A stretch of 64,000 bases of DNA from positions 1 to 64,000 of the forward strand of contig JAFEAR010000094.1 in NCBI GenBank assembly GCA_018266335.1, read 5' to 3'. A program made the translations under genes and the position numbers. Under the pieces are notes generated by a model that ran no database searches, was not told the origin of the DNA, and saw only the letters and a list, made by a program, of their open reading frames with translations. This stretch comes from Bdellovibrionales bacterium. Lineage in GTDB: Bacteria > Bdellovibrionota > UBA2428. Below, one piece after another: positions 26,907-35,921 of the stretch (the stretch's first letter is position 1; every line of letters starts with the position of its first letter).

Positions 26907-27914
26907 TTATCGGCGAGTCTGGAGCAATTTCTTAACGGCCTCGTGGCTTACGGATAATATTTGCGATGAAGTTCCGGTTAAGGTGCAGCCGGCTGCCAAC
27001 TTGTGGCCTCCGCCTTCGGGATTCAAAGACTTCGCGAGCGTCGCCACGTCCCATCCCCGAGCACGGAACGAAACTTTCCACTCTCCCGGATTGCGCTCGA
27101 AGAAGAATCCGGCAATTTCGCAGCCGCGCGTCAGAAAAAGACTATCGATGAGTCCCTCGCGATCGTCGGCCGAGCCACCGCAGGCATGGAAAGTAGAGTT
27201 GTCGAGCACGGCCCATACGTAGCGCCCGTCGAGATCGAAATTCATACTGGAGAGCACACTGCGAAGCATTTTAAGGGCTCCGGCCGAACGCATAAGAATG
27301 GTTTCTTCAATCGTCGTCGTGTGATCGAAGCCTACCTCCAAGAGCTCGGCGGCAATGCGCAGCGTTTCGGGCCGCGTGTTGTTGTGCTTAAACAAACCGG
27401 TGTCGAAGACCAGGCCCACATAAATGGCCTGCGCAATGGTGGGCGTGATTTTCAGATTCAAAGCCCGCGCAAATTTAAAGACAATTTCCGTCGTGGCCGC
27501 AGCTTTAGGATCGTACAGGCGAAAACCGTAGGCATCGGCCCGGCCAATGGCGTGGTGATCGATTTGCCCCCGCTCCTTCGCAGCATTCCACAATTGAGTG
27601 GTGTCCTCGCCAATGCGGTTGGCTCCGCCATCCACGCAGATCATGCAATCGGGCCAGGTGTTCTGGGGCGCCCGCAGGATGTCGGCCGAAACTTCGAAAA
27701 ACTTAGAGCCCGGCAAACTCAGGTAACGGGTGGGACAGGGCTCTTCGTTAACGATGCGGAATTTTTTTTGCGGAAAAATTTGCTGGAGCAACTCCTGCAT
27801 GGAGCATTGCGTGCCCACGGAGTCGCCATCGGCGCCGGCCGGAGCCGTGATCGCGATGTTCGAATAGGGTTCGAGAGCTTTTTTAAACGCCGTAAAGTCG
27901 AGCATCATTACCAT
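26907..27914 (-). CDS. DHH-family phosphoesterase, NrnA/oligoribonuclease-like
   Basis: 335 residues. Cytosolic Mn-dependent family that degrades nanoRNA, pAp or cyclic dinucleotide products. The DHH core (GQIDHHAIGRADAYG) and the C-terminal DHHA1 substrate-binding GGGHKLAAGCTL are clear. The first motif reads ITAPAGADGDSVGT where most members have a His before the PDGDA segment, so a metal-ligand His appears missing. The start is uncertain: ATG at 27914 overlaps the upstream lipoprotein stop, and two further ATG lie within 9 bp. Confidence 0.85.
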   Translation of the reverse strand: MVMMLDFTAFKKALEPYSNIAITAPAGADGDSVGTQCSMQELLQQIFPQKKFRIVNEEPCPTRYLSLPGSKFFEVSADILRAPQNTWPDCMICVDGGANRIGEDTTQLWNAAKERGQIDHHAIGRADAYGFRLYDPKAAATTEIVFKFARALNLKITPTIAQAIYVGLVFDTGLFKHNNTRPETLRIAAELLEVGFDHTTTIEETILMRSAGALKMLRSVLSSMNFDLDGRYVWAVLDNSTFHACGGSADDREGLIDSLFLTRGCEIAGFFFERNPGEWKVSFRARGWDVATLAKSLNPEGGGHKLAAGCTLTGTSSQILSVSHEAVKKLLQTRR

Positions 27915-28540
27915 TGAACCCCGATCCGAGAACCATCACAAGGCGCATCACTCAAAGAAAATGGCGCTTGCGCGGATTGCCCAGCGCGCGTCCACATTAA
28001 CGTACGACTATCGGTAGAAAAATGTGGAGAAAAATCGTCGGCCTCGCCATCCGTCACGCGCTGCACGCAGACGTGACGACTCAACCGCTCGCTAAAAGCG
28101 TAAAGCGCGTAATGATCGCCCTGCCGGGCAGAAGCCACGAATCCTTCTTCATCCGGACGAAACACCAGGGCCTGGAACTGCGCCCGAAAAGTGCCAGAAA
28201 ACTGACGAACACTTTCGAGGCGTGGCGGGTCGTCGCTCGTCTGCAAATCGGCCAACCAAATTTGGCGGTCCTCGGCCCACGCTAAGCGCTGCCCGTCGGG
28301 AGAAAAAGCGAGCGCCGTCAGCCCCGTTCCCTGCCGTAGATCCGACTTCATTCCCGTCACCAGGCTGGTGGCCCGCAGTTTGGCCTGCGTGCCGCTCGGA
28401 ACAATTTCTAAATAAAAAGCACCGCGCGGCGGAAACACTTTGGCCGGAGCGGGCGGAACACGCACCGGAACCGAGGGGTGCGAGGTGCACGCAGAGCAAA
28501 GCACCAGGCTTACGAGGAATGCGGCACGAGTATGGACCAC
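27908..28540 (-). CDS. Lipoprotein with TolB/PD40-like beta-propeller repeats
   Basis: 210 residues. Lipoprotein signal (lipobox CSAC). The mature part holds two WD40-like/PD40 blades: LTALAFSPDGQRLAWAEDRQIWLADL and SPHFSTDSRTLMWTRAG, as in the C-terminal propeller of TolB. With only about three blades it is too short for a closed propeller and may be a fragment fold or an oligomer. It overlaps the DHH gene by 7 bp. Function unknown. Confidence 0.65.
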   Translation of the reverse strand: MVHTRAAFLVSLVLCSACTSHPSVPVRVPPAPAKVFPPRGAFYLEIVPSGTQAKLRATSLVTGMKSDLRQGTGLTALAFSPDGQRLAWAEDRQIWLADLQTSDDPPRLESVRQFSGTFRAQFQALVFRPDEEGFVASARQGDHYALYAFSERLSRHVCVQRVTDGEADDFSPHFSTDSRTLMWTRAGQSAQAPFSLSDAPCDGSRIGVQW

Positions 28541-28574
28541 GCTTTGCTTCTAGCCTAGAAACAAAGTCACGACC

Positions 28575-28661
28575 ATGACACCTGAACACTGGATCTTTAT
28601 TCCCTCGGTTTTCATTCTGGGTTGGGTATTGGGCTTCTTCATGGCCCAAATGAAAAAATGA
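28575..28661 (+). CDS. 28-residue single-pass membrane peptide
   Basis: A short reading frame from ATG (28575) to TGA (28661). It encodes MTPEHW, then a hydrophobic helix (FIPSVFILGWVLGFFMA) and a basic end (QMKK). The hydrophobic run with a positive tail is a classic small membrane protein. It overlaps the next gene by ATGA, which supports real translation and coupling. There is no strong ribosome-binding site upstream. Standard gene callers would miss it because of its length. I infer that it is real; no family is named. Confidence 0.5.
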   Translation: MTPEHWIFIPSVFILGWVLGFFMAQMKK

Positions 28662-29263
28662 ACCCCACCTTCACTCCCTTTTCGGATGCCCTCATGGCCG
28701 CCCTGGCTAGCCGCTCGCACGAATGGCTGGAATGGGAAATTCGCGAATGCGACGAAAGCATTTATCGGCAACCTACGGGTTCAACCCCCGAGTCCGAAGA
28801 CACTGTTCACGACCCGCGCCAAACCGTAACGCTGTCCATCAGTCTTCCCGCAACTCAACGCGGGCAGATGGGGCACGCAGCGGCCAGCTATCGCCCGGAA
28901 AGTGCCAGCCCCTCCGAGAGTGTAAGCGAGCTCATCAAACGAGCGGCGCAAACGGAGGTCGCTGAATTCCACTTTTCAAGTTGGGAGCAAAACACTTCCG
29001 CTGGATCCAATAAATTCGACCCCCAGGCAGCCACCGATCCGCTAGGCACACTGCGCGCCGTTCTTGGCGAAATCGAATCGACCCGCCAGAAACAATCCGG
29101 ACAAGCACGACTCACGGTGCGCACCTTTAGAGTTAAAAACTCGCGGGGATTCAACGCCAGCTTTGGCGAAACCGAACTCACCGTCACGCTCGGAGCCCAC
29201 ACCGTATTTAACTCTCACCGCTGGGATGTAAACGCCCTACGCAAAGCGCTCCTACTCCGCTAA
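28658..29263 (+). CDS. Unknown protein coupled to the small membrane peptide
   Basis: 201 residues from the ATG that overlaps the TGA of the small membrane peptide. No signal peptide is seen. Notable stretches are HEWLEWEIRECDES, TVTLSISLPATQRGQMGHA, a Ser/Glu-rich middle and a beta-rich end (LTVRTFRVKNSRGFNASFGETELTVTLGAHTVF). The stop codon lies inside the left arm of an 18-bp inverted repeat. I do not recognise the family. Confidence 0.55.
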   Translation: MNPTFTPFSDALMAALASRSHEWLEWEIRECDESIYRQPTGSTPESEDTVHDPRQTVTLSISLPATQRGQMGHAAASYRPESASPSESVSELIKRAAQTEVAEFHFSSWEQNTSAGSNKFDPQAATDPLGTLRAVLGEIESTRQKQSGQARLTVRTFRVKNSRGFNASFGETELTVTLGAHTVFNSHRWDVNALRKALLLR

Positions 29264-29373
29264 ATGGCGAGCTCCTTTGTCGGCTTCGTCGTTCTGGTGC
29301 TCATGTGGCCTCTGGCCACACTCCGCTCCTCACTCCTCGCCTTCGCGGATCTCATCCATTTAGCGGAGTAGGA
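29250..29373. repeat. 18-bp inverted repeat with centred hairpin in convergent gap
   Basis: The arm TCCTACTCCGCTAAATGG (29250-29267) recurs exactly in reverse complement at 29356-29373. At the exact centre lies a second perfect hairpin, TGTGGCC-TCT-GGCCACA (29304-29320), so the whole element can fold into one long imperfect hairpin of about 124 nt. The left arm contains the stop codon of the upstream gene. A 35-codon frame of hydrophobic character starts immediately after that stop (29264-29371). It could be a MITE/REP-like insertion or a two-way terminator; no T-tract is present. Confidence 0.6.
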
Positions 29374-29384
29374 ATAGAAAACCT

Positions 29385-30206
29385 TCAAACGTCGACCTGA
29401 AAATCGCGGAGCGCGTCGTTGAGCGACGTCTTTTCGTCGGTCGAAGCTTTGCGCTGACCAATAATGAGCGCGCACGGCACTCCGTACTCACCCGCGGGAA
29501 AATTCCGCACCCGCGTGCCGGGAATCACCACGCTCCGCGCGGGAATCTCGCCCTTGAGTTCTTTGGGCTGAGGCCCACTCACGTCGATAATTTTGGTGGT
29601 TGCCGTAAGCACCACGTTGGCGCCCAGCACGGCGGCCGTGCCCACGCGCACGCCCTCCACCACGATGCAGCGAGAACCAATGAACGCATCATCGCCAATG
29701 ATCACCGGCGCAGCTTGCGCGGGCTCGAGCACGCCCCCAATTCCCACCCCACCGCTCAGGTGCACCCGCTTGCCGATTTGCGCACACGAACCCACGGTAG
29801 CCCAGGTGTCCACCATGGTGCCCTCGCCCACGTAGGCGCCAATGTTCACGAAACTGGGCATCAGAATTGCGCCCGGCTCCACAAAGGAGCCCTTGCGAAT
29901 CACCGCCCCCGGCACGCAACGCACGCCCGCGAGCGTGGCATGGGTCTTGAGCGGAATCTTGTCGTGGTACTCAAAGGGCCCCGCTTCGCAAACTTCCATT
30001 TTTTGCACGGCGAAGTAGAGCAGGATGGCCTGTTTGACCCAGGCGTTAACAGTGCCAGTTGCGGGGTCGACCACGCGAATTTGTCCGGCATCCAGGGCCG
30101 CAATGGCCCGCTGTACTTTAGCCACACTCTCGGGATGAGCCAGGGCCGCCCGATTCGCAAAGAGCGCCGAAATATCCGCGGCCAAAGTTACAAATGATTC
30201 TGTCAT
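29385..30206 (-). CDS. dapD: Tetrahydrodipicolinate N-succinyltransferase
   Basis: 273 residues, as in E. coli DapD. Adds succinyl from succinyl-CoA to tetrahydrodipicolinate in the lysine/meso-DAP pathway. The left-handed beta-helix hexapeptide repeats begin at AGVRCVPGAVIRKGSFVEPGA and run through VNIGAYVGEGTMVDTWATVGSCAQIG and GDDAFIGSRCIVVEGVRVG. I start at MTESF (30206), 2 bp after the mpaA stop; an upstream extension has no support. Together with dapA, dapB and dapF near 61-63 kb it shows the succinylase route. Confidence 0.95.
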   Translation of the reverse strand: MTESFVTLAADISALFANRAALAHPESVAKVQRAIAALDAGQIRVVDPATGTVNAWVKQAILLYFAVQKMEVCEAGPFEYHDKIPLKTHATLAGVRCVPGAVIRKGSFVEPGAILMPSFVNIGAYVGEGTMVDTWATVGSCAQIGKRVHLSGGVGIGGVLEPAQAAPVIIGDDAFIGSRCIVVEGVRVGTAAVLGANVVLTATTKIIDVSGPQPKELKGEIPARSVVIPGTRVRNFPAGEYGVPCALIIGQRKASTDEKTSLNDALRDFQVDV

Positions 30207-30208
30207 GC

Positions 30209-30877
30209 TCAGCCCAAATCCTTTTCGGTGGCGGCGAACAACAAGGCTTCGCGCAGGGCCTCGGCATGCGTGGCCCAAATTTTTTCTTCCGGGGAATCTT
30301 CTTCAATTTCCAGGGTGATGGTGGGAATTTTTCGCTCCCAACCCGACCAAGTCCCGAGGGAGCCCGGCGTGGGATACCCAATATCATCGCTCACAATGTA
30401 CTTATTCAGCGCGGCCATGCGTTCGGCGAGTTTTTTGCACGGACCATTGTAGTTGATCATCGGCTTCCACGAGTGGGCCGAAATAATCACACGCGGTTTG
30501 ATGAGCTCAATGCCCTTCATGAGCGCAATGGTCTCGGGCTCCGATCCGGGCTGGGGCCCGGGATTGTAGCGGGGCGTCTTGGCTTCGGGCGTCCAATCCT
30601 TCGTGGGCATGTTGCGATTGAGGTCTACGCCGCGCGCGTTGCCGCGGGTGCGCTTTTCGCAGCCATCTGGGTTCATGCGTTTCATGACCCACAGGGCGGC
30701 CTTGCCCTCGAGGCCGCGCCAGAGCTCCTCGCGTACGAATCGCTCAATAAGGTAGTAACCTTCCCACTCGTCTCCGTGCACTCCGGCCATGAGCCACAGC
30801 GGCACGGGTCCCTGCGTAAGACGGACAATTTCGAGAGGACGATTTTCGACGGAGTGGCCGAGCAGCTGCTGATTCAT
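30209..30877 (-). CDS. mpaA: Zinc carboxypeptidase (M14), murein peptide amidase MpaA-like
   Basis: 222 residues. Zinc ligands are in GVHGDEWEG (His, Glu) and ISAHSWKP (His). The substrate Arg/Asn pair is NARGVDLNRN, and the catalytic Glu is in ITLEIEED. E. coli MpaA cuts the gamma-D-Glu-DAP bond of recycled muropeptides in the cytosol; no signal peptide is seen here, in agreement. The gene ends 2 bp before dapD, giving a recycling plus synthesis pair for DAP. The exact substrate is inferred from family and context. Confidence 0.8.
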   Translation of the reverse strand: MNQQLLGHSVENRPLEIVRLTQGPVPLWLMAGVHGDEWEGYYLIERFVREELWRGLEGKAALWVMKRMNPDGCEKRTRGNARGVDLNRNMPTKDWTPEAKTPRYNPGPQPGSEPETIALMKGIELIKPRVIISAHSWKPMINYNGPCKKLAERMAALNKYIVSDDIGYPTPGSLGTWSGWERKIPTITLEIEEDSPEEKIWATHAEALREALLFAATEKDLG

Positions 30878-30939
30878 GTGAACGGTAATTTATCCCAAGA
30901 GCCTGTGGCTTTCGAGACCCTCCTTGATAAGATCGCAGG

Positions 30940-32052
30940 ATGTCCTCCGCTATGCCCAAACCTCGTATCCAACGCGCAACGGTGCACGCACTGTTCGCTT
31001 TCGACATCGGTTTTGAAATTCGCCTGTCGCAAATTCCGCTGCTCTTTGCGGATCGCTCCCGCGACCCCATTCGCTATTCGTTCCTCAGTCGCAACATCGG
31101 CCGCGAAAACCAACCCCTGCGCATTGAATTCCTCCCCGTTGATATTCAGGTGCTGGGCCACAATCGCCGCTTCCAACTCTTCGCCACTTTCTTCGATGTC
31201 GGCTGCTTGAGTCTGGAGTTCATGGCGCCGCTAGAAGAAGATTTTGACGACCTCCCCGCCCTGGCCGCCGAATTTCAGAATTCCAAGAACATCATGCAAG
31301 CGGCGCGAACCGCTGCCGAATCTATTTTTGAACAGGCCCGTTCGGCCGTAGTGAATCCGGAATTTTTCAAAGTACCCTCGGTTTACACCGTCATTAACGT
31401 TCAACAGCTCAGCGAAGAACTGTCGGCCGAAGCCATCACGCAAACTTTTGGCGCCACTATCGCCAAGGCCCTGCGCGCCTCCGACGAGCCCATGGGCCGC
31501 CTGGAAATCACACGCACGCTAGCGCCTAATCTGACCTACAGCGACGAAGACATCGTTTACATTTCCTCCGCGGTGGCCGTCATTTTTGATGAAACCAGCA
31601 GCGAAGTTATCGACATCCTGGAACTAGCGAACGTGCAGTCGATGGAACTGAAGTTCATCGACGCCCGCCTCGACCGCACCCTCCAGAACCTTTACGAAGA
31701 AACCGACAATGGCTCGCGCAGTTTTGCCAAGGTCTTCGACCTCTTCGAGCGGCAAACGCACAAACTCAACACCATTCACCTGGATTCCACGATCATCGTA
31801 GAACGCGTAGAACAATCGTTTAAATTTGCGCAGGACACCTACCGCGTACGCATTCACGAACTGGCCGTGCAGCAAATGTTCCTGCCCTCGTTCAGTCAGG
31901 CCATCGACAAAAAACTCGCTGCCATCCGCGACATCGTCTCCGACATGCGCGATCGCGCCGTTACCCGCCGCATGGAAATTCTGGAGTGGATCATTATCCT
32001 CCTCATTCTCATCGGCACCGTGCCGTCAATCATCCCGCTCCTGAAGCACTAG
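30940..32052 (+). CDS. DUF155/RMD1-like membrane-anchored protein
   Basis: 370 residues. The middle (NLTYSDEDIVYISSAVAVIFDE followed by LELANVQSMELKFIDARLDRTLQNLYEE) and the end, a basic/helical run leading to one C-terminal membrane helix (RRMEILEWIIILLILIGTVPSIIPLL), match the layout of the DUF155/RMD1 family. Those proteins have a soluble domain and a C-terminal membrane helix, and their bacterial role is unknown. It is divergent from mpaA; the 62 bp between holds both starts. Confidence 0.55.
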   Translation: MSSAMPKPRIQRATVHALFAFDIGFEIRLSQIPLLFADRSRDPIRYSFLSRNIGRENQPLRIEFLPVDIQVLGHNRRFQLFATFFDVGCLSLEFMAPLEEDFDDLPALAAEFQNSKNIMQAARTAAESIFEQARSAVVNPEFFKVPSVYTVINVQQLSEELSAEAITQTFGATIAKALRASDEPMGRLEITRTLAPNLTYSDEDIVYISSAVAVIFDETSSEVIDILELANVQSMELKFIDARLDRTLQNLYEETDNGSRSFAKVFDLFERQTHKLNTIHLDSTIIVERVEQSFKFAQDTYRVRIHELAVQQMFLPSFSQAIDKKLAAIRDIVSDMRDRAVTRRMEILEWIIILLILIGTVPSIIPLLKH

Positions 32053-32065
32053 CGAATTTTGGCGA

Positions 32066-33400
32066 TCACCTCGAAGAGTCGGGCCCATAATGGCTAGATA
32101 ATAACTCGCGATTTAAACTAAGCGGGCTCGGGGACAGGTGCGCTGCGGCCAGAGTTTCCAGCAAACGCGCCGCAGTTTGCGGACCATCGAACTTGGCGAA
32201 ACGGGCGCCTACTTCGCGAGCGCGTACCGTCGCAGAAGGATCACCCAAGACCGATTCGATGAGTCGCCAGGCCGCGCCCGGAGAGTAGCGCTTACGACTG
32301 AGAATTTTAGCCACCCCAAGATATTCCCAGCGCCGGGCGTTCTCGGGTTGATCGCTGATCATAGGTACGATGGCCAGGGGTTTGCCCGCCAGAACTGCGG
32401 CCATCGTGGCGCCACTGCCTCCGTTGCAAAGCACTAAATCAACCTTCGGCAGAACCAAACTCTGCGGAACATACTGCTCCACTCGAACATTGGGAGGCAA
32501 AGCTCCTAGGCTTTCGACGGAATTATTTTTGCCGATGGTCGCCAAAAGATTCACCGGACGATCGCGAACCGCCTCGATCGCTACCCGCACAAAATCTAAT
32601 CCGTTGTAGAAGGTCCCCGCGGTGCAATAAATAAGGGGTTGACCGTTCGAAAAGGGCGAGTCCCAAACTTCATCGCCCACCGCCTGATCCCAAAGGCAGG
32701 GCCCGACATAGTGAACCTGTGCAGGCAAATCGTTCCGAGAGTAATCAAACTCGCGCGTGCTCGGCACGAGATACAAAAAAGGCGAAACCGCCCGTCGAAT
32801 AGAAGAGGCTTGCTCCTCGGGTAACCCCAACCGGGTGCAAAATCGCGCATACTTCTTAGCCACCACGCGGAAGAAAAACTTGTACACGTAGGAAAGCGAA
32901 GCCGTATAAATTCGCTGCCAAAAATTCTTTGCCTTACGAAAGCCCGGCCCCCAGAGCGGAATATCCGGGCCCGCAATGGGACAACTTAAAAAAGCACCCA
33001 CCGTGGCCCACACGCACCCGCTCTGCTGTGCGTAGAGCGAGGGACCCAGCGCCAGGTCACTCGCCACCAAAACGTCGAAAGGCCAAAGCGAACGACAAAG
33101 CGCCAGATCGCGAGCATGATTCTCGGCATTGGGAAAAAGATGTTCTTCAAGGTAATTCATAGCGCGGCGAGCGTTACGAAAAACACCATCGCCCTTGTTC
33201 GGCATGGAACCCGTTGGATACCGAGCAGACCAAAAATGTGGAGCTAAAAAAATGAAACCCAAGTCTTCAAGCATCGGTCGGAAGCGCTCCGCCGTAAGAA
33301 AGGCCACTTCGTGTCCACGCGCCCGCAAAGCCAATGCGGCAGGAAGCATGGGATGCACATGACCCGTTTCACCCATTGCCGTAAAAAGAAAGCGCGCCAA
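32066..33400 (-). CDS. GT1-family (MGT/YjiC-like) glycosyltransferase
   Basis: 444 residues, GT-B fold. The N-terminal acceptor domain begins ARFLFTAMGETGHVHPMLPAALALRARGHEVAFLT with the usual His about 15. The C-terminal nucleotide-sugar domain has LVLCNGGSGATMAAVLAGKPLAIVPMISDQPENARRWEYLGVA, the GT1 signature, although the usual HGG is NGG here. It would glycosylate a lipid, sterol or small molecule using UDP- or dTDP-sugar; the acceptor is unknown. The downstream end is 14 bp from the convergent DUF155-like gene. Confidence 0.85.
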   Translation of the reverse strand: MARFLFTAMGETGHVHPMLPAALALRARGHEVAFLTAERFRPMLEDLGFIFLAPHFWSARYPTGSMPNKGDGVFRNARRAMNYLEEHLFPNAENHARDLALCRSLWPFDVLVASDLALGPSLYAQQSGCVWATVGAFLSCPIAGPDIPLWGPGFRKAKNFWQRIYTASLSYVYKFFFRVVAKKYARFCTRLGLPEEQASSIRRAVSPFLYLVPSTREFDYSRNDLPAQVHYVGPCLWDQAVGDEVWDSPFSNGQPLIYCTAGTFYNGLDFVRVAIEAVRDRPVNLLATIGKNNSVESLGALPPNVRVEQYVPQSLVLPKVDLVLCNGGSGATMAAVLAGKPLAIVPMISDQPENARRWEYLGVAKILSRKRYSPGAAWRLIESVLGDPSATVRAREVGARFAKFDGPQTAARLLETLAAAHLSPSPLSLNRELLSSHYGPDSSR

Positions 33401-33483
33401 AGAAACCCCCTTTTTGGTCTAAGCTGATTCTACATTCTGGTTGATAACTGCGAAATGCCCTTCCGCTATTCTGTTCACTGGAA

Positions 33484-33717
33484 CATTCACACTCCCAACA
33501 ATGGCAACGAACTTTTGCCAATACGGAAGCGAAGTATTTGCTGCTCCGTCACTGCTTCGAAACCCTCGATGCAGTTCGCGTGGAATTTCGTGTCGACTCG
33601 CGCAATTTAGTTTCGCAAGCCGCGGTGAAACGCATTGGCGCTAAATTCGAAGGCGAACTCCGCCAGCGTCAGATGAAAAATCTGGCACGATTATCGCAAA
33701 GGCCAACCTGCGGTTAG
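33484..33717 (+). pseudogene. GNAT acetyltransferase remnant, lacking both ends
   Basis: One frame reads WQRTFANTEAKYLLLRHCFE, DAVRVEFRVDSRNLVSQAAV and KRIGAKFEGELRQRQ. This is the core of RimJ/RimL-type N-acetyltransferases, including the acetyl-CoA pyrophosphate loop. There is no start codon and no N-terminal domain, and after RQRQ the frame turns into unrelated residues and stops. It is therefore a decayed fragment, inferred from family patterns. It lies in the 522 bp between the GT1 gene and the DUF255 gene, the longest stretch in the window with no intact gene. Confidence 0.6.
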
Positions 33718-33736
33718 AACGCGAGGTTGGCCTTTG
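33697..33736. repeat. 13-bp perfect hairpin at the end of the GNAT remnant
   Basis: CAAAGGCCAACCT (33697-33709) pairs exactly with AGGTTGGCCTTTG (33724-33736) across a 14-nt loop. The loop contains the stop codon of the GNAT fragment. No T-run follows, so it is not a typical rho-independent terminator. It may mark the edge of a rearrangement or be a REP-like unit. Confidence 0.5.
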
Positions 33737-33761
33737 ACGGGCCTCAGAAGGAGGCAAGTAG

Positions 33762-33872
33762 ATGCTACCAAGCATTGTATTGATCGTCGTTTTGCGAGTG
33801 AAGTTGAGGATATGGATACCCAAAAACATTTGTGCGGAATTGTTGAAGATAGTTAACTACTTCCCGCACTGA
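33762..33872 (+). CDS. Possible 36-codon small protein, uncertain
   Basis: An ATG preceded by AGAAGGAGG at 7 nt spacing starts a frame of 36 residues: MLPSIVLIVVLRVKLRIW, then a shorter polar tail. The strong ribosome-binding site is the only support. A second overlapping frame through the same DNA also reads like protein (RRFASEVEDMDTQKH), so this may be residue of an older gene. It sits in the degraded region downstream of the GNAT fragment. Low confidence. Confidence 0.2.
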   Translation: MLPSIVLIVVLRVKLRIWIPKNICAELLKIVNYFPH

Positions 33873-33923
33873 GTTAAATCGGACCCCAACCAAAACCAAA
33901 CGGACAAGAAGTCCCCCTCGCGC

Positions 33924-35921
33924 CTAACCGCGCTTGGCAACGACGGACCACAATTCGGCCAGCGTTGCGGTGGAAGCAAAGCAACTTTGTAAGTCACAAG
34001 CTTCAAACTTACTCCCCTTTGACGGCTGCAACAGTGGTGAGCCCGCCAGCGCCGGGCGCTTGCTCCAATCACCACGCACTTCGGCCAGTTTATTTTCTGG
34101 CGCCTTAAGCACGAACGAATTCACCACGTCCAAGCGAAGCAACAAGTAGGGCAACGCAAAGGGATACTCATTGAGCACTCGTTGCAAAGGCGCCATGTCC
34201 CGCAGGGCCGTGGCCGCCATGTCAGAATTTGAATCCACCAGCGCCTGGCGCAAACAACTGCCCACGTAAAGCGAAACCGCCGCAGGAGTTGCGCCGTCCT
34301 GAAACTCGAGTTTATCGAAGGGCAGCTCCGCGTTGTAACCCATGCGCCGCGAAAGCAATCGCTGCTCCGGAGTACGGAAATATTTTTGTACAAAACTCAA
34401 AAAGCCGGCGGCTTGATCAAAACGTTCGGCACTGCCCTCGCGTACGCCCAAAAATTGCAGCGCCTCCACTACGGCCGCGTAATCTTCTAAATATCCCTCG
34501 CCCTTATTCGCCGTAGAGTACACCACTCGCGGCAACTGATGATCTTTGCCCGCTACCGAGAGCAACCAGCCCACGGTGATCTGGGCACTCGCCAACAACT
34601 TTTCGGACAACTCCGGCAAGCTCACCAGATTGAGCGATGCCTGCGCCAGACTCGAGGCCATGAGGGCGTTCCAAGCCACAATATTCTTTTCGTCGCGCAG
34701 GGGCGCCACGCGGGTGCCGCGCAAGCGCAGCAGCTGCGCACGCATACGGACCATTTCGGGAGCGCGCCACTCGGCCCAAGGCAAATCCATGGGCGACGCC
34801 AACACATTACGCCCTTCCCAATTTCCCCCGGGGGTTACCGAATGCACCCGATAAAACTGCGCCACGAGTTCGGGTTTCTCGCCCACGAAGATGCGCGTGA
34901 GCTCATCGTGCGTCCACACATAATATTTTCCCTCTTCGCCTTCCGAATCGGCATCCTGGGCCGCCGCGAAACCGCCACTCGCCAAGCGCATCTCGGCCTC
35001 GAGGAATCCCAAAGTTTCGGCCACGATGTCGGCGTAAAAATCTTCGCGAAAAATTCGGTAAGCTTCGGAGTACACCTGCACTAGCAGCGCTTGGTCGTAG
35101 AGCATTTTTTCAAAGTGCGGCACCAACCAACGATCGTCCGTGCTGTACCGATGAAATCCTCCGCGCAAGTGGTCCCGCAATCCGCCGTAAGCCATGCCCC
35201 GCAACGTTTGCGACACCGCAAAGAGAGCGCTCGTTTTGCGACCCGCATCCTTCTCTAACTCCGCGGCCCGCAAGAGCGCCGAGATCGCATGGGGCCGCGG
35301 AAACTTCGGTGCCGGCCCAAAACCACCCCATACCGGATCGAGCGAGCGCAATTTGTGCTCCAGGAGCGAGCGATACCAATCACTCTGCCGTGCGCGCACT
35401 TCGTCTAAAGGCAAATCCGCTGCCGGCACATTGAAAGTATTTCCACTCGCCATGTGTTCGGCCAAGTGCTGCGCCTGCAAACGAATGCGCTCCGGTTCCT
35501 CTGTCCACAATTTTTGAATTTGCTGCAGCACACTCAAAAAAGGAACGCGCGGAAAATAAGTCCCCCCAAAAAATGGCTTGAGCGTGGGCAGCGTAAACAT
35601 ATTGAGCGGCCAGCCGCCTCGCTGCGTAAGCGCTTGCACAGCTTCCATATAGTTTTCATCGACGTCCGGATGTTCTTCGCGATCTACTTTGATCGCCACG
35701 AAATGAGCGTTCAAATAAGCGGCCACTTCGGGGTCTTCGAAGCTTTCATGTTCCATCACGTGGCACCAATGACAGGTGGAGTAGCCAATGGACACTAGCA
35801 GCGGCTTGTTTTCCTCCCGCGCCTTTTTGAAGGCCTCTTCACCCCACGGGAACCAATTCACCGGATTGTTCGCATGTTGCTGAAGATAAAGGCTTTTTTC
35901 TTTTGCCAGAGCGTTCGCCAT
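33924..35921 (-). CDS. Thioredoxin-fold DUF255 protein (YyaL/SPATA20-like)
   Basis: 665 residues from the ATG at 35921; an upstream TTG would add 15 residues without family support. The N-terminal domain [52 protein letters not shown] is the hallmark of the family, with CHWC as redox centre. The rest is an alpha/alpha-barrel of the glycosidase type ([35 protein letters not shown], the common HFEKMLYDQ motif). Biochemical role unsettled. It is a single gene in opposite orientation to the following tyrosine-rich gene. Confidence 0.93.
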   Translation of the reverse strand: MANALAKEKSLYLQQHANNPVNWFPWGEEAFKKAREENKPLLVSIGYSTCHWCHVMEHESFEDPEVAAYLNAHFVAIKVDREEHPDVDENYMEAVQALTQRGGWPLNMFTLPTLKPFFGGTYFPRVPFLSVLQQIQKLWTEEPERIRLQAQHLAEHMASGNTFNVPAADLPLDEVRARQSDWYRSLLEHKLRSLDPVWGGFGPAPKFPRPHAISALLRAAELEKDAGRKTSALFAVSQTLRGMAYGGLRDHLRGGFHRYSTDDRWLVPHFEKMLYDQALLVQVYSEAYRIFREDFYADIVAETLGFLEAEMRLASGGFAAAQDADSEGEEGKYYVWTHDELTRIFVGEKPELVAQFYRVHSVTPGGNWEGRNVLASPMDLPWAEWRAPEMVRMRAQLLRLRGTRVAPLRDEKNIVAWNALMASSLAQASLNLVSLPELSEKLLASAQITVGWLLSVAGKDHQLPRVVYSTANKGEGYLEDYAAVVEALQFLGVREGSAERFDQAAGFLSFVQKYFRTPEQRLLSRRMGYNAELPFDKLEFQDGATPAAVSLYVGSCLRQALVDSNSDMAATALRDMAPLQRVLNEYPFALPYLLLRLDVVNSFVLKAPENKLAEVRGDWSKRPALAGSPLLQPSKGSKFEACDLQSCFASTATLAELWSVVAKRG

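Noticed and set aside
29260..29475. Minus-strand basic 71-codon frame through the inverted-repeat element
   Set aside because: It overlaps the dapD 3' end and the palindrome; composition and symmetry suggest it is a by-product of the repeat.
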